Part shown: piece after piece, positions 36,721-48,277 of the stretch
How the letters are laid out: every line of letters starts with the position of its first letter
Position numbering within the stretch: the first letter of the stretch is position 1
Assembly (NCBI GenBank): GCA_039000515.1
Contig: JBCFYV010000012.1
Coordinates: forward strand, 15,344,228 to 15,408,227
Origin: Timema cristinae
Lineage: Eukaryota; Arthropoda; Insecta; Phasmatodea; Timematidae
Reading direction: 5' to 3'
Length of the DNA stretch: 64,000 bases
The notes under the pieces: model-generated
What the model saw: only the letters and a program-made list of their open reading frames with translations
Told to the model about the DNA's origin: nothing
Databases searched by the model: none
Translations under genes and position numbers: made by a program

Positions 36721-37609
36721 TTATTTTTCGTTATGTAAATTAGGAGTACCATCTTTCAAAAAGTGGTAAGACTGTTGTTTGACATATTCTGAATTTTACA
36801 TTTCTTGACAACTGGTGAAATGTTAACAAACTACTGACCAACTAAAAGCCTATATTTCCCGACTGTCTATCCTAATCCTCACTCTAATATCATCGGTTGT
36901 TAAATATTTGAACTTATTAGCCCTACCCTGTGGATGTTCGCAGTAATCTCTAAAAGGTAGTCTTCAATCTGTGTTTTGTTCTTTAAGTGACAATTCAGAA
37001 ATATTTAATATGTTATGCCACGGTGAATCGGTATAGAGAGGGAATTCCTTAAAGCTGAGTCGTTTGTAATATTTGTATGTATAGTTTTGGCCGATATTAT
37101 GTGATGGCTATTTTTGTTTTCTAAATTAATCATATTTGTTTAAATCGAAATTTCTTGATATTTCATTCCCTAACAAATCCTAGTAAAAAAGTGTAACTAT
37201 TTGTTTAGCACAAAATATCTAATAGTTGTAGTAGTATTCTTTAAGTTGAAAGATGACATCCGAACACCGGATCTAGGCCGGGACCTTTGTCTCAGTATAT
37301 CAAAGTTGTTACCACTGAGCTATCCAGGAGTCGTTCCCCTCAGGGTCACTCTTCACTCGTATTTTAAGGCAGAGTCAAATATAGTAGCTTGGATATTTAA
37401 TCCATCCAATATAGTAGTGTTTTTCCATCAGTAATTTTTTGTTTTGTTTGGAAAAGCCTTTAAAATGCGTCGTGTAAGCTTACCACAAATTTTGTTTTTT
37501 TAAATTATGTAAAGTGTTTTGTGTTCTACGACTTACCACTCCTTTAGACTATCCGTAAGCAGTATTTACATTATTTTGCTAAGAATAAGGAAGGTTTAGT
37601 TTCAGAATA
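36721..37609. other. AT-rich DNA with a tRNA-like relic
   Basis: At about 37255-37335 the minus strand reads TGGATAGCTCAGTGGTAAC (A-box-like) followed by a GATCCGGTGTTCGGATG segment, probably a SINE head of another family. No gene is supported. Confidence 0.4.
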
Positions 37610-37735
37610 AATGTGTGCCTGCATTTGCGAGTGGGTAAAATGGAGAACCATTTATGAAAATCTACTCTCAGTACACCCTATTGGGATACAAGCCTCGTTA
37701 TGTCCATTACCAGCAATCCAGTCCAACGCTAAAGA
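37610..37735 (-). repeat. SINE-A1, partial copy
   Basis: It has inverted body 'GCATTTGCGAGTGGG', 'ACTCTCAGTACACCCTATTG' and an inverted B-box region followed by 'AATCCAGTCCAACGCTAA'. The 3' tail is missing. Confidence 0.65.
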
Positions 37736-37945
37736 ATCTTTAAACCTAATAATCCTGCCAAAAATACAGGTAAACATAACCTAGTAAAGGACATGTAGCA
37801 TTTACATAATCTAATAAAGTTATTCTAATATAATAATACCCGTACCAGTGGCCACAAAGATAAAGGAGTACGTTTCATCTTATTTGGTTTAATGGCAATG
37901 GTTATATCGGTGTTCAACTCGCAGCCATATGTTCTGAGGTGTTTT

Positions 37946-38503
37946 TATACAGAATGTTCGGAAACTCATCGCCCAAACTGCACATATAGCTTGTTTGAAC
38001 CAAAAGTAATACAAGATCCCTATACACTTACATCGGAAAACTATGCTAATACCACTAAATTGTGTTTTGGCGAACAATGGCGGGAGAGCAAAGCTATTCA
38101 AGCATGCGTGTACAACAAGTTGCATAGGAGTTAGGCGCACGGTACTCACATGTAATAATAGCAAGCACTTTCTGTGATATTTGACCGTTAATTATGACCC
38201 TCAGAACGTAATCGTATTTCTAGATGGACTGGTGTTTTGTTTACTATTAATATTGTAGTATGTTCTGCTGCTGTGATTCAAGATGTCAAGGTGTGTAGTG
38301 CCTGCACTTAACTCCTTTGCAATTTGTTGTACACGCATGCTTGAATAGCTTTGCTCCTCTGGTGCTGTGAGTCAAAATTTTGAACACAATTTAGAGGTAT
38401 TAACATAGTTTTCCAGATATAAGTGAATAGATATTTTGTATTACTTTTAGTTCAAGCAAGCTATATGTGCAGTTTGGGCTATGAGTTTCCGAACATCCTG
38501 TAT
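37946..38503. mobile_element. 558-bp foldback MITE, Tc1/mariner-type TA target
   Basis: Left arm (37946 to about 38135) and right arm (about 38303-38503) are reverse complements over roughly 190-200 bp at high identity, including 'GTTCGGAAACTCAT', 'GCCCAAACTGCACATATAGC', 'AAAAGTAATACAA' and 'TATTCAAGCATGCGTGTACA'. A single-stranded loop of about 165 bp separates them. The ends read TA/TACAG and CTGTA/TA, consistent with a TA target duplication. The two overlapping open frames (37889-38164 minus, 37892-38134 plus) are products of the arms. No transposase inside. Confidence 0.9.
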
Positions 38504-38929
38504 AATGGTTTTTATAATCTATCTTAGCGTAAGTGATATATTATTTCCTCTAAATTCTACCAACCTCATACTCCCTTAGAGTATATTATGCTGGCAGCCC
38601 GTACATATTGTAAGACATGTAAAACTAATATGTATAACACTTGAATAATACGTTTTACAACTATAACTTTTGGCAAATCGTATTTTCAATACCGATAAAA
38701 AAAATCCATGAAAAAATCAAATTTATTTTTGGATGTTATAAACCTATTCTACCACAGTAATAATTCTACTATAATCCTCAAAACCTGGTGCTTGAAGAAT
38801 TATATCTTCCAAGTAAAGCAATTTTCCCACAGTTGTAAACTAATTCAAAATTCTTGTGATGAATATCAAACCCGGTTATCCTGATTTGAAGCAAGGGGGT
38901 TTACAAACTGAGCTAGGTCAGATCCACAT
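38504..38929. other. No recognisable gene
   Basis: AT-rich, with faint SINE-A body similarity near 38545-38580 ('CCTCTAAATTCTACCAACC'). Confidence 0.4.
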
Positions 38930-39115
38930 AAGTGGTCAAGCGGACTAGGAGTTAAACTCGTTTGGTCTGGTTTGCTGTTACGTGGAGTTCAATCCTTGAA
39001 TCTGCTGGATGCACTGAAGGTGGTTTTACTCAATAGTTTCTCAATTTTTTTTTCACGCAAATGCAGGAACATACAGCATTTAAATTCTACCTTCATATTC
39101 CCAACCCTCATCATA
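38930..39115 (+). repeat. SINE-A1, copy without tail
   Basis: Head with 'AAGTGGTCAAGCGGACTAGG', B-box-like GAGTTCAATCCTTGAATC, and a body with 'GGTGGTTTTACTCAATAG', 'TCACGCAAATGCAGG' and 'TTAAATTCTACCTTC'. It fades before the tail. Confidence 0.65.
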
Positions 39116-39695
39116 ATCTATTGTTTCAAGTCTGTGGCTGTGTCATTGAAGTAAAATGTATCTATCTTCCTTTTTCCTTTCACAACACTTCCTCCTTTGT
39201 TTGCTTCCATTATTTTCTTCTCACTTGTACACTTCCTGTTATTTGCTCCTACCATCTCTTTCTCGTGGTATTTTTCCTACATACAATATATTTACTAATT
39301 TAGTTGGTATTATCTCCTTTTACATCGTCATTACATGACCAAACCATCTCATCCTTGCTTCCGCTACTATCTCATGTGTTCCCTGTACCCCCTATTGTGT
39401 AATATGTGAACTAGGGGTAGTAAGACGCGAAGTATGAGTAAATATTGACAAGAAGGTAAACTGTATAAGGTTAAGCTATAACATGTGCAAGAGGCAATAG
39501 CCCAAAATTGGTATTAAAAAACTTTACTGTCCTAATAGATCATGTGTAATCGATTTTATTAATAATTGTATTAAAATAGTGAATTGTACTAGATGGATTA
39601 CAAATTACTTGCCAAAATAATTCGTGCAAAGAAGTTACATGTACTCTCCGTTTAGCTTAACTAATTACTCTATGTTCCTATCTTATAAAATTATA
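39116..39695. other. T-rich region; SINE tail crumb
   Basis: Short overlapping plus-strand open frames here are pyrimidine-rich without domain. GGTAGTAAGACGCGAAG at about 39416 is an isolated SINE-A tail fragment. Confidence 0.45.
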
Positions 39696-39927
39696 GCACC
39701 GCGTCTTACTACCCGTCCGGATTATACGTTTAAGTAGTACTGGGAATTGGGAATGTTGAATTTAGAGGAAATGAACCCACATTTGTGGGTAGGGAGAGTA
39801 GAAAACTATTTAGGAAAAACAACCCTCGGTTCACCTGACTGAGATACGAACCTTGATCGCCCATCCTCAGCAGTCTAGCCCAACACGAAACTAGCGCGTT
39901 AGCTAACTACGTCACTGAGGTGGGTGC
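39696..39927 (-). repeat. SINE-A1, full-length copy
   Basis: Inverted tail (GCACCGCGTCTTACTACCCG), body ('CCCACATTTGTGGGTAGGG', 'GAAAACTATTTAGG') and head with 'GCGCGTTAGCTAACTACGTC'. It is one of the three copies with best head-to-tail preservation (with 44.96 and 61.2 kb). Confidence 0.9.
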
Positions 39928-40107
39928 TATCCTATAGCTACTCTATAGTGGGAACAAGAAAGGCAATCAGAATACCTTTTATAGTAAACAGAGCCTACAC
40001 ATGCTAGAAGGGCCTTCTAGAAAAAAAAAAATTTTTCTTCTAAGATAGAAAATATTCTATCATTTTATTATTTTTTATATTATAAGCTTTGATCACATCT
40101 CTCAAAA

Positions 40108-40300
40108 GTGACAGATGTAGGTACTGTACACGACTTTCAAATATATATATATAAAACACCCAATCGCCTGCCGTTAATTCATCATTGTGAAAGGGTAAAC
40201 CCACAAATGATAAAGTTTTCGGCCATGACGGGAATTGAATCTGGGACCCTAAACTTGGTAGACAGACACTCTACCGACTTAACTAGGGTGTCGTACCAGA
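40108..40300 (-). repeat. SINE-B, partial copy
   Basis: On the plus strand it has inverted 'CGTTAATTCATCATTGTGAA', 'AGGGTAAACCCACAAATGAT', 'TTTTCGGCCATGACGGGAAT' and 'TAGACAGACACTCTACCGAC'. These match the head and first half of the body in the 49.0 kb copy. The 3' half is lost. Confidence 0.8.
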
Positions 40301-41280
40301 ACAAAATTATATTCTCACAACCATGGTATCCATCAGACATTATGAATTGTATTTTATAAACTAAATTATTACGAACTTTACTTTAGAAAGTTTAAATTTC
40401 CTGTGAAACCTGAGGGGGAAAAAGTCACTACAGCAGTGATTCTGATCCCAAAAAGGTTAATATCGCTAATATTAACTACGAATGCTTTGTTTAACACAGA
40501 GAGTATTGAGAATACTCTCCAATTTTATTCATGTTAGCTAATTTTAGTTGAAAGTAGTTACGAACCTATTCATCGGGATTTAGGAAAGTTACTAAGGGCA
40601 TCCAAAGAATTGTTGGGTTATTTTTTTTTTCAACCGAACTTCTTTAGCCGCCAACTGCGTGAGTAAGTGACTAAAAACAAGGTTAAAAAGACTAAATATG
40701 AAAAAAAAAATTACTTATAATAAAAAGAATACAATGATGTTTCATATTACGATTCAAAATTCATTTGGGACTAAACAAAGCTAATCTTTATTTTAACTAA
40801 ACTTTGAAAACTATTTAAATTTTTATATTAATTTATTGAATCAAAATTAGATAGCTAGCCATGTCTGGACATTCTTTACTCAGCAACTCATTTATTAAAT
40901 GTATATACCTTAGAAACAACTTCATTTTACTCTTTAACTAGACCTCCTTAAAACCAACAATGTATAAAAGAGAACAAATTGTGTTAAAACCTGATAAAAA
41001 TGTACAGTACATTAATTTCAGGACTAGTAACAAATTACCAAAATTACATTATTGATTTGAAATTTAAACTTATAAAATTGTAATATAATTAATACTAACA
41101 TGTTTCAAACATTCCCATTTTAAAAGCAATTCAAATATTTAAACATCATACATTTATTTTTCATTCTCGTGTTGTTGAAATTAAATTAATTATTTACTCT
41201 ATTAACTGACCATACTGACAAAAGGAATTGTTTTAAATTCAAACGTACCAATCGTAATATAGTCTACGGCGTTAATATCA
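40301..41280. other. No recognisable feature
   Basis: AT-rich sequence with no repeat or gene that I can support. Confidence 0.5.
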
Positions 41281-41394
41281 CAATATAATGGATTTTTGGC
41301 AAGAAGACGGTCAAGGTTCGAATCTCGGCTGAATGCACTAGGAGTGGGTTTATCTCGCAACACGATAATGCGGTTTTATTTTATCTAAGAAACC
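41281..41394 (+). repeat. SINE-A-like head fragment
   Basis: B-box GGTTCGAATCTCGGCTG followed by 'TGCACTAGGAGTGGGTTT', as in the SINE-A1 head-to-body junction. It ends where SINE-C begins, so SINE-C probably inserted into it. Confidence 0.5.
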
Positions 41395-41776
41395 GTCCTC
41401 GTGGTATAGTGGTCAGAGCCCCCTGGGTGCTGACTTAGAGATACGGTGTTCTATTCCCAGTTGGCACCAGAGGATTTTTTTCTAAAGGTGAATAACTCCC
41501 ATGGTCATCAGGTTTTGGCTAGTTAGACTTAAGCTAGGTTAATATATTCATTGGCTTCTATCATCATCTCCTCATCTCATCGGGACATAGTAAGAGCCTC
41601 CACGGAAAGGATGTACGATTAGTAAACTCGGGCGTCCCCTGGACAACGGTACATTAGTACTGTCTAGTCTTCCCTCAAACTGAGCTACAGAGTAGTGTAG
41701 CCCAGATGCGTCATTATTTTTATTATTATTATTATATTATTATTATTATTATTATTATATTATTATTATTATTATA
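41395..41776 (+). repeat. SINE-C (tRNA-Asp/Glu-like head) with (ATT)n tail
   Basis: The head GTCCTCGTGGTATAGTGG closely resembles the 5' end and A box of an Asp- or Glu-type tRNA. A B-box-like GGTGTTCTATTCCC follows at the expected distance. A unique body of about 230 bp runs to 'GCCCAGATGCGTC' and then (ATT)n to 41776. Only one copy is in the window. The cloverleaf does not close, so it is not a tRNA gene. Confidence 0.75.
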
Positions 41777-42027
41777 GGAACTCTCTTATAAATAATAAAT
41801 CCTGTAGAAGCTCTGCATTGAATATTTAAATTTACTTTATTCTGATTTATTTTTTGCTTATTGTTATCCTCTTTAAATACTTACACTTTTACTACTCTTA
41901 AGATATTTATTTATTATTTTTATCATTTATCATTACTAGCTATGTCATTTTTTAAATTGTTCCATCAGTATGTATCATTATTTAGCTAATATTTTATTTT
42001 GTTATTATATGTGCTTTTAAGGTACTT

Positions 42028-42132
42028 GTGTACTTTCAGTGCTGGCCTGTTCTCATAGGTCCTACGACTGTTGGCCAGTGCTATAATAAAGGATATCATT
42101 ATCATTATTATTATTATTATTTTTATTATTAT
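42028..42132 (+). repeat. Retroposon 3' end with AATAAA and (ATT)n
   Basis: AGTGCTGGCC and GGCCAGTGCT form an imperfect stem (G-U pairs allowed in RNA) around a 25-bp loop, followed by ATAATAAAGGATATC and a CATT/ATT microsatellite. This looks like the 3' end of a LINE or SINE that terminates in a short tandem tail. The rest of the element is not recognisable. Confidence 0.5.
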
Positions 42133-42827
42133 TTACTTTAAGATATTCTACCATTCGCTGACCCTTAGAATAGGGCGTCAATAAACTTTAGGTTTAATTT
42201 TCTAGCTATAAAAAGGTTTTTAGCTCCTAAATGTGTACATAGCTAGTTGAAATACCTAGTGTTGCCTGGGAGAATTTTTTTAGTTTAATGAGTGTACTGT
42301 TCGTGAACGGTAACTTTAAAATTGGTGCCTTTAAGCCCTACGTTGTCCGTGACCTTATTATCTTTGATTATCTATCTTTCTTTCTATCTTATATCTTCTA
42401 GCTTCTTTGTTTGTTATAACCGCATTGTGATATATCTACTATAGGTCGAGGTTTTAAATAAAAAATTGATTTGCTTCCGAATCGTCTTTTAATTAATTTA
42501 AAAAATGTAATCCTAATTTTGAAATTCCGGCTTTGGAGTGCGCACGTTCGTGTACAGGGGATGCTAATTTTTAAATTGTCAGACCACTGCTTGAGGTAAA
42601 TACTACGCAATGCTCACAAGACAAACAAACGCTTCGCTTTATTAGTATAAAAAAGAAAAATCCGTGAACCATGAATGTTATAAAAACACGTATTAACTAA
42701 ATTCAATAATTCAGTCCCATGTTCAAAAGAAGAGTCTTATCTGACAGCTAGAAAAACTACTCTATTTACTTTGCGTATTTACACGTCACGTCATGTGATC
42801 TGGAGATGTCACGTTTTATTTCTGTAA
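42133..42827. other. No recognisable feature
   Basis: AT-rich. A 70-codon minus-strand frame (42398-42610) shows no domain. Confidence 0.45.
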
Positions 42828-43069
42828 CCGTGTATTGATACCGGTTCAGGTTATACGCTTATGTAATAATTACACTAACGGTTTTATGGATGAGAATTGT
42901 TGTGTTTTAGAGTATGTGTAGCCACATCTGCTTAGAAATAAAGTGGAAAATTATTTTGGAAAACCACCTTGAATAAACCCGACCAAGATTAGAACCTTGA
43001 TCTTTCCGTCATAGGCAGTCAAGTCTACTGCAAGGATAGCGCTATAGGACATCCGGCCACTGGAGGGGG
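42828..43069 (-). repeat. SINE-A1, near full-length copy
   Basis: Inverted tail ('CCGGTTCAGGTTATACGC', 'TAATTACACTAACGG'), body ('AATTATTTTGGAAAACCACC') and head ending 'ACATCCGGCCACTGG'. The GTAAGACGC part of the tail is lost. Confidence 0.82.
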
Positions 43070-43384
43070 TCTGTCACTGTTGAGAGATACTATCACTACC
43101 TATCAAATAAAATGTATCATTTAGATCACAAAAAATGTTGTTGTTTTTTAAAAGTGTATTCATAGCTGCATCCTAATATTTACATATAAATAGAATAAAG
43201 GCTAATCACAGGATGAATCTTGAACACACTAGAAAAATGCAATCTTTTTTTATCTGTAAATTAAATTAAAAGCACGATAACAGAGTGGAGATAAACGGTT
43301 TTGAATCTATTTCAAATTGGGAATATATATTATCTTGCTCCAGCCGTGCAAGTTATCAAAATACCAGCTGAAACCAGGTGAGTT
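43070..43384. other. No recognisable feature
   Basis: AT-rich spacer. Confidence 0.5.
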
Positions 43385-43495
43385 ACTGCCATTGGCTGAC
43401 AACGCACGCCTGCGTCCCGGCGCGGCCAATCCCATCAGACGGGAGTGGGTGTCTGGGAGGTACTCCTCTCACAAGTGCCTCTCACTCGCTTTGCT
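43385..43495. promoter_or_regulatory. Isolated GC-rich, CCAAT-containing block
   Basis: A compact G+C-rich block in AT-rich flanks, with CCATTGGCTG, the inverted motif GGCCAATCCC about 35 bp away, and several CpGs including CCCGGCGCGG. Paired CCAAT motifs suggest promoter-like sequence. No gene or TATA box could be attached to it, and it may be a relic of a transposon end. Confidence 0.25.
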
Positions 43496-44464
43496 TTGAG
43501 TTTTTACATATTTATAAGTTGCATAAATATATCTAAATTATATTTTTATATCCTGTCTGTCGCCAGTTCAAGTTTATTACAAACGATACTGTACCTAAAG
43601 GTAATTTTAAAGTGGAGGGAAAATTGAGGTTAATTAATGTAAGATATGTTCGTTCTTTTTTTTAAGTAAACATTATATAGGTCAAACTTTGAAAAAAACT
43701 GTCATGAAATCATACAATGTTTTATAATTTAAATTATTCTTGTAGTTCAAAGCGTGTGTTTGAGCTAGGAGTCGAAAAAAGGAATTTTCATTAAACAACA
43801 ATATACCTTCATTGTAAATTAATACCTTTATATAAAACTGTGATCTAAAGGTTTTTTAGACATTTACTGTTGACACATCATAAAACAGGGGCTATTAAGT
43901 TAACGTAAAAGGTCATTGATTCTAATATGCTTCAATATAAATAAATATTGAGTTTAGTATTTCTAAAATCGTATAGCCTAGAAAACTAACCATTTTTCTA
44001 TTCATATAATGACTGTGACCCCCTTTGAATAGATTAAAAACTTGTTTGATAAAAAAAACTTACTTCACAAAATTTATAAATAGGCATTTAATTAGTAGGC
44101 TATTAGTGTAGTTATGACTCATAAAATGAAACCATAATTTAGCTCATTTGAAAATAATTTCCTCGCATGTTTTATTTTAATTTTCGAATATCTAACTTAA
44201 TTTTTAAGCCTGTCAGAAATGCTATTATTTTGGTAGTTAAATGAATCAACACAAAAATAATAAATGATTGATTGTCTTGGATCGAACTAAGGACCTCTAT
44301 ATCAAGAGGTTTGGTTCCATTAAATGATAATTTGAAGTTTTTTGACCAATTTTCCCTACCTGGAAACCAAAAAATACATAAAAAAAGTACGTAAAGATAT
44401 TAATTACTCTAGTGTGTTAGAGATGAGCAAGATAATATTTAAATGAAACGTGGGCCAACCAACA
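43496..44464. other. No recognisable feature
   Basis: AT-rich, no gene or repeat supported. Confidence 0.5.
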
Positions 44465-44589
44465 TTATTGTGAAGCAGAGTGGGAATTATTAATAAACAC
44501 TACTCTCAGTACACTCATCTGGGAATCGAACTACCACCTCATCATCATTAGCAAATTAGTTCGACACACTGCGTGACCACCGGTGCGGG
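44465..44589 (-). repeat. SINE-A1, partial copy
   Basis: Inverted body 'GCAGAGTGGGAATTATTAAT', 'CTCAGTACACTCATCTGGGA' and the head to 'GCGTGACCACCGGTGCGGG'. The 3' tail is lost. Confidence 0.75.
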
Positions 44590-44959
44590 TGAAGATGAAT
44601 TAAAACATTTTAATTTTTAAAACACTACTGTTTCGGATAACAGTTGTAATCAGCTTTATTATATTATCTAACATGTCATATAATTTTCTTGGTCGAAATT
44701 GGTCGAGATAGGCTAAGTACATCAGTGGTCATATTTAAAAAAAAAAAACTACTGCCAAAACCATTACACTTATCGCTAAGTTAATTTAAAGATAAACTCT
44801 ATAAATTACTTTAGCTATTGAAATAAAGGTGTGAAATATTAGATATACTCAACTTCATCACAAAATAGCTATTATAATGAATCAGTATATAGTTATAAGA
44901 GGATTGATAGTTTTGTAACATTTAGAAAATAAATCTGTCAACATTAACAAAATGTTACC
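44590..44959. other. No recognisable feature
   Basis: AT-rich spacer. Confidence 0.5.
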
Positions 44960-45199
44960 CACCTAGGTGGCGTAGTTAGCTAACGCACTAGTTTCGTGTT
45001 GAACTAGACTGCCGAGAACGGGGAGATTGAGGTTTAAATCTCGGTCGGGTGAACTAGGGTGGTGTTTCCTAAATTATTTTCCCCTCTCTCTACTCAAAAA
45101 TTCTGGTTCACTCCTCTAAATCCAACCTTCACAATTCCTAACCCATTAGCGTTATTAGTATTAAAGCGTTAACCCGAACGGGTAGTAATACGCTTAGCT
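44960..45199 (+). repeat. SINE-A1, reference full-length copy
   Basis: Best copy in the window. A box in GGCGTAGTTAGCTAACGCAC, B box GGTTTAAATCTCGGTCGGG at about 45031, body with 'CTAAATTATTTTCCCCTC' and 'CTCCTCTAAATCCAACC', and tail 'CCCATTAGCGTTATTAG', then GTTAACCCGAACGGGTAG and TAATACGC. About 240 bp. The head is tRNA-derived. The tail is shared with SINE-A2. Confidence 0.92.
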
Positions 45200-45269
45200 A
45201 AATTAATAACAAAATGTAACGATAATTATCATAACATAATTGACACTCATCTGTCATAAATGACACTAG

Positions 45270-45465
45270 ATGTAAGTTCACCCATTCTAATTTGCCAATG
45301 ACAGAAAGTAGATGTTCAAATCTCAGTGGGATGTCTTGAGTGTGTTTGTATCTGAGTGATTTCCCTCTTTATACGAAAATGCTGGTACATTTCATCTACA
45401 TTATTTCTTACTCCCTCATCCCTAGCCCACTATCCTAATTAAAATCATTACATCCTGCAAGGTCT
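45270..45465 (+). repeat. SINE-A1, diverged copy
   Basis: B-box-like GTTCAAATCTCAGTGGG, body 'GAGTGATTTCCCTC', 'CGAAAATGCTGGTACA' and 'CCCTAGCCCACTATCC'. The tail is decayed. It follows the reference copy by about 70 bp in the same orientation. Confidence 0.65.
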
Positions 45466-45646
45466 GTGAAGGTGGAAAAAAAACTACAAACTTCCTGACA
45501 CGTTTTTAAAGCAATAATTAATTGTTAGTTTTTTTTCTAAGAAAAATATTTTGGTGAATACTTTTTGAATGATATCTCCTGTCATTGATTAACACATTAA
45601 ATATTATCATTTGTTCAGGATATTAACATATTATATGACCATTACT

Positions 45647-45832
45647 CTAATGAGGTAGGGATGAGGAAGGAAGCATTTTAGAGGTAATATATCAGCATTT
45701 GCGTGGAAAGAGAGTGGGAAACAATTTAGGGAAAACCACTTAAAATAGACCCGACTAGGATTTGAGCCCCACTCTCCCAGTCATCAGCAGGTCAGTCTAA
45801 CACAAGAGTATTAGACCATCCGGTGGGTCCCA
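45647..45832 (-). repeat. SINE-A1, tail-less copy
   Basis: Inverted body ('GCATTTGCGTGGAAAGAGAG', 'GGGAAAACCACTT') and head ('ATTTGAGCCCCACTCTCCC', 'AGACCATCCGGTGGG'). Confidence 0.75.
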
Positions 45833-48229
45833 CTGATTCGTATTTTTAATCTTTATAGTTGACCCAATCTCGGCACTGGTCCAACACTCACTTTATCGGT
45901 CTACGTTTTGGATATCGCTACTTTATAGGCCAACTTAAAGGAGCTGATTTATTTAATAACATAACTTTAAAAAATATGTAGTATTATGCAATAAAATTAT
46001 GTTTTTAGTTCAGGCCAAAAGCACTTGCTTCAAATACCTATGCAGCTATTATTTTTCTATATTAATAAACAGTATTGCCAATTTAGACACTTTGCCGCTA
46101 ATCATAGCGACTTTTACGGGTCTGAAACGATTAATTTTCATTCACGTGCATGTTCATTATTTCACATTTTAATGCTGTATAATTTTGATTTTTGGACTAC
46201 TGTAGAGCAAGAACGCATAATGCATTGCTTCGGTCTACATAAGAGCTACAAACTATCCTTCTGTCATTCACAAATCACAATGACATGGTTCCTTTTAATT
46301 TTTCGTCTAGCGAGAATCTAGCGATTTTCTGGTACTAATCTAGCTACAACATATGGTAGTTGTCAACACTGCTAATAAATGTGAAGGCAAATACTCGGCT
46401 TAGCCAATGAAGCTGATAACTAATCCCTCCATCCATCTCGAGCGCTACTAAAGCGTAAAACAATGTATCATTACATAGTATAACATTGAATGCTAGATGT
46501 TTGGAGGGAGAACATTAAGAGTTATATTTTTAGTACGGTAATCGTATTGTTTGAATTACTACAACCTCTCTATGACGAAATAAACTAATGGCAAAAAATT
46601 AACAAATCACCGCTCAAATATGTGCCATCACTTTAAAAGTTACTCATCTATTAAGTAAAATTTTAAAAATACTTGAAAATATATAATAAATTTAAATGCA
46701 ATTTTTTTTAAGACTACCACTTTCAAGATAAATAGAATGACCACTACTTGTGTAGACATCTGTTTTTTGAAATAAACAAATACTTTGATTCTTAACAAAT
46801 ATTGAAATGAAAGCTGTAAATTTCCTAAAGCAGGGCTGAAAAAACTTTTTAAGAGCGAGTGACCAAAATTCATTCGCATGCCCATAATAATGTTGGTTAT
46901 AAAAATGTATTAACGGAGTCCTTCATCATCATTATTAATTTTTATTATTCATATTCTATTTTAATCATTGCATTACATACTTTTATTATATTATAGCTAT
47001 CCCGGATTTTTATAACATGTCATCTTTTTATTGGTACAGTGCATCATAGACTTTGCTCGTGGGTACTGTACGTAAACTCTGTTCATGATTCCCTGGTTGT
47101 ATAATTACATATTTTATAGATCGTATTTTGGTCTTCGTTTTTCATTTAGGAATTTTAGGTCATGTTGTCTTAATTTTCATCCTTTACAGTTATTTTTAGG
47201 CATTTATATGAATCTTTAAGTTATTTTAAGGCATTAATGTTGATTAAGTATATTTTAATACTATCAATATTTTATAAATTCATAAATATTTCCAACACAC
47301 AGTTTTTGGAATGGTAAGATAATGTAGTCAATTAACTTTGTATCTATTTTTCTTGTCTGGTTGTATTCTTGGTGAGACTGCAACTAAGTTTGAGAGGGTT
47401 GCGCTGGTAAGGGGTAGCTATCACTTCTGATGATACTTGAATATCAATGTTATATTTAGCAGATTGAAAGAGTTTAGCTGTTGAGGACTTCATTGCATTG
47501 ATAAATTCTAGTTTACATTTGTAAATCACGTGTTTGTTCGATTTAACTTAGTCATGTGCATTTATTACGACTCTTGTTCATATTTTTAGATCATTTTTTA
47601 GAATTTTTATATTATTTTATATGTCATTTTTAACCATTTTAGATCCTAAAGCTCCGGGCCCTGATAATTAGGACCTATATTATCATTATGATCATTATGT
47701 GTTAATTGTAGAACATATTTTACAAAAATAGAGGACACAGTAGTTGTAAAGCTTAAGGAAACCTATTTAGACGATAATTCTGAACAACTGTTCCCCATAT
47801 TATGGATAAAAGAGTTTTAGAAATTACTTTCTATTAATAAAAATTTTTCACTGGAGACAAAATTAGTAACTTTGTGGTAATAATAGGGGCTTAGTAACTG
47901 GTTTGCAAACACTAATATTAAATATTTTATAATTTTATTGAAATTAGAGAGTAAGTAAAAAATATTTGGACAGTGTTGTCTAAATAAGTCTTAACGCGTG
48001 CTGAAGGCTCGCCAGTTCTGTTGTGAATATTTCATATTTTACGAATGATTTTTTGAACATGCAGGAAGGGTAGTTAGGTAAAATTTCAACTTATTTGAAA
48101 TTAAAGATATAAACGGAGAAGAGGAGAATATGTAGCTCAATTTTGATAATATTGTTTCCCAATATCTCTCTTGGTTTTGTCTGTTTCCATCAGCTGCAAT
48201 TAAACTAATTTTATTTCACTATATTCACG
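45833..48229. other. AT-rich DNA, no gene
   Basis: A 98-codon plus-strand frame (46025-46321) and short minus-strand frames show no domain or coding bias I can support. No repeat unit recognised. Confidence 0.4.
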
Positions 48230-48246
48230 ATATTTATTATTATCTT

Positions 48247-48277
<31 letters not shown>

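Noticed and set aside
37889..38164. Two overlapping open frames of 80 and 91 codons
   Set aside because: They lie in and follow the inverted arms of the foldback MITE and have no domain.
41395..41470. Possible tRNA-Asp or tRNA-Glu gene
   Set aside because: The 5' end resembles the tRNA, but the anticodon and acceptor stems do not pair and a SINE body follows.
46025..46321. 98-codon plus-strand open frame
   Set aside because: No recognisable domain, AT-driven composition, no promoter or splice evidence.
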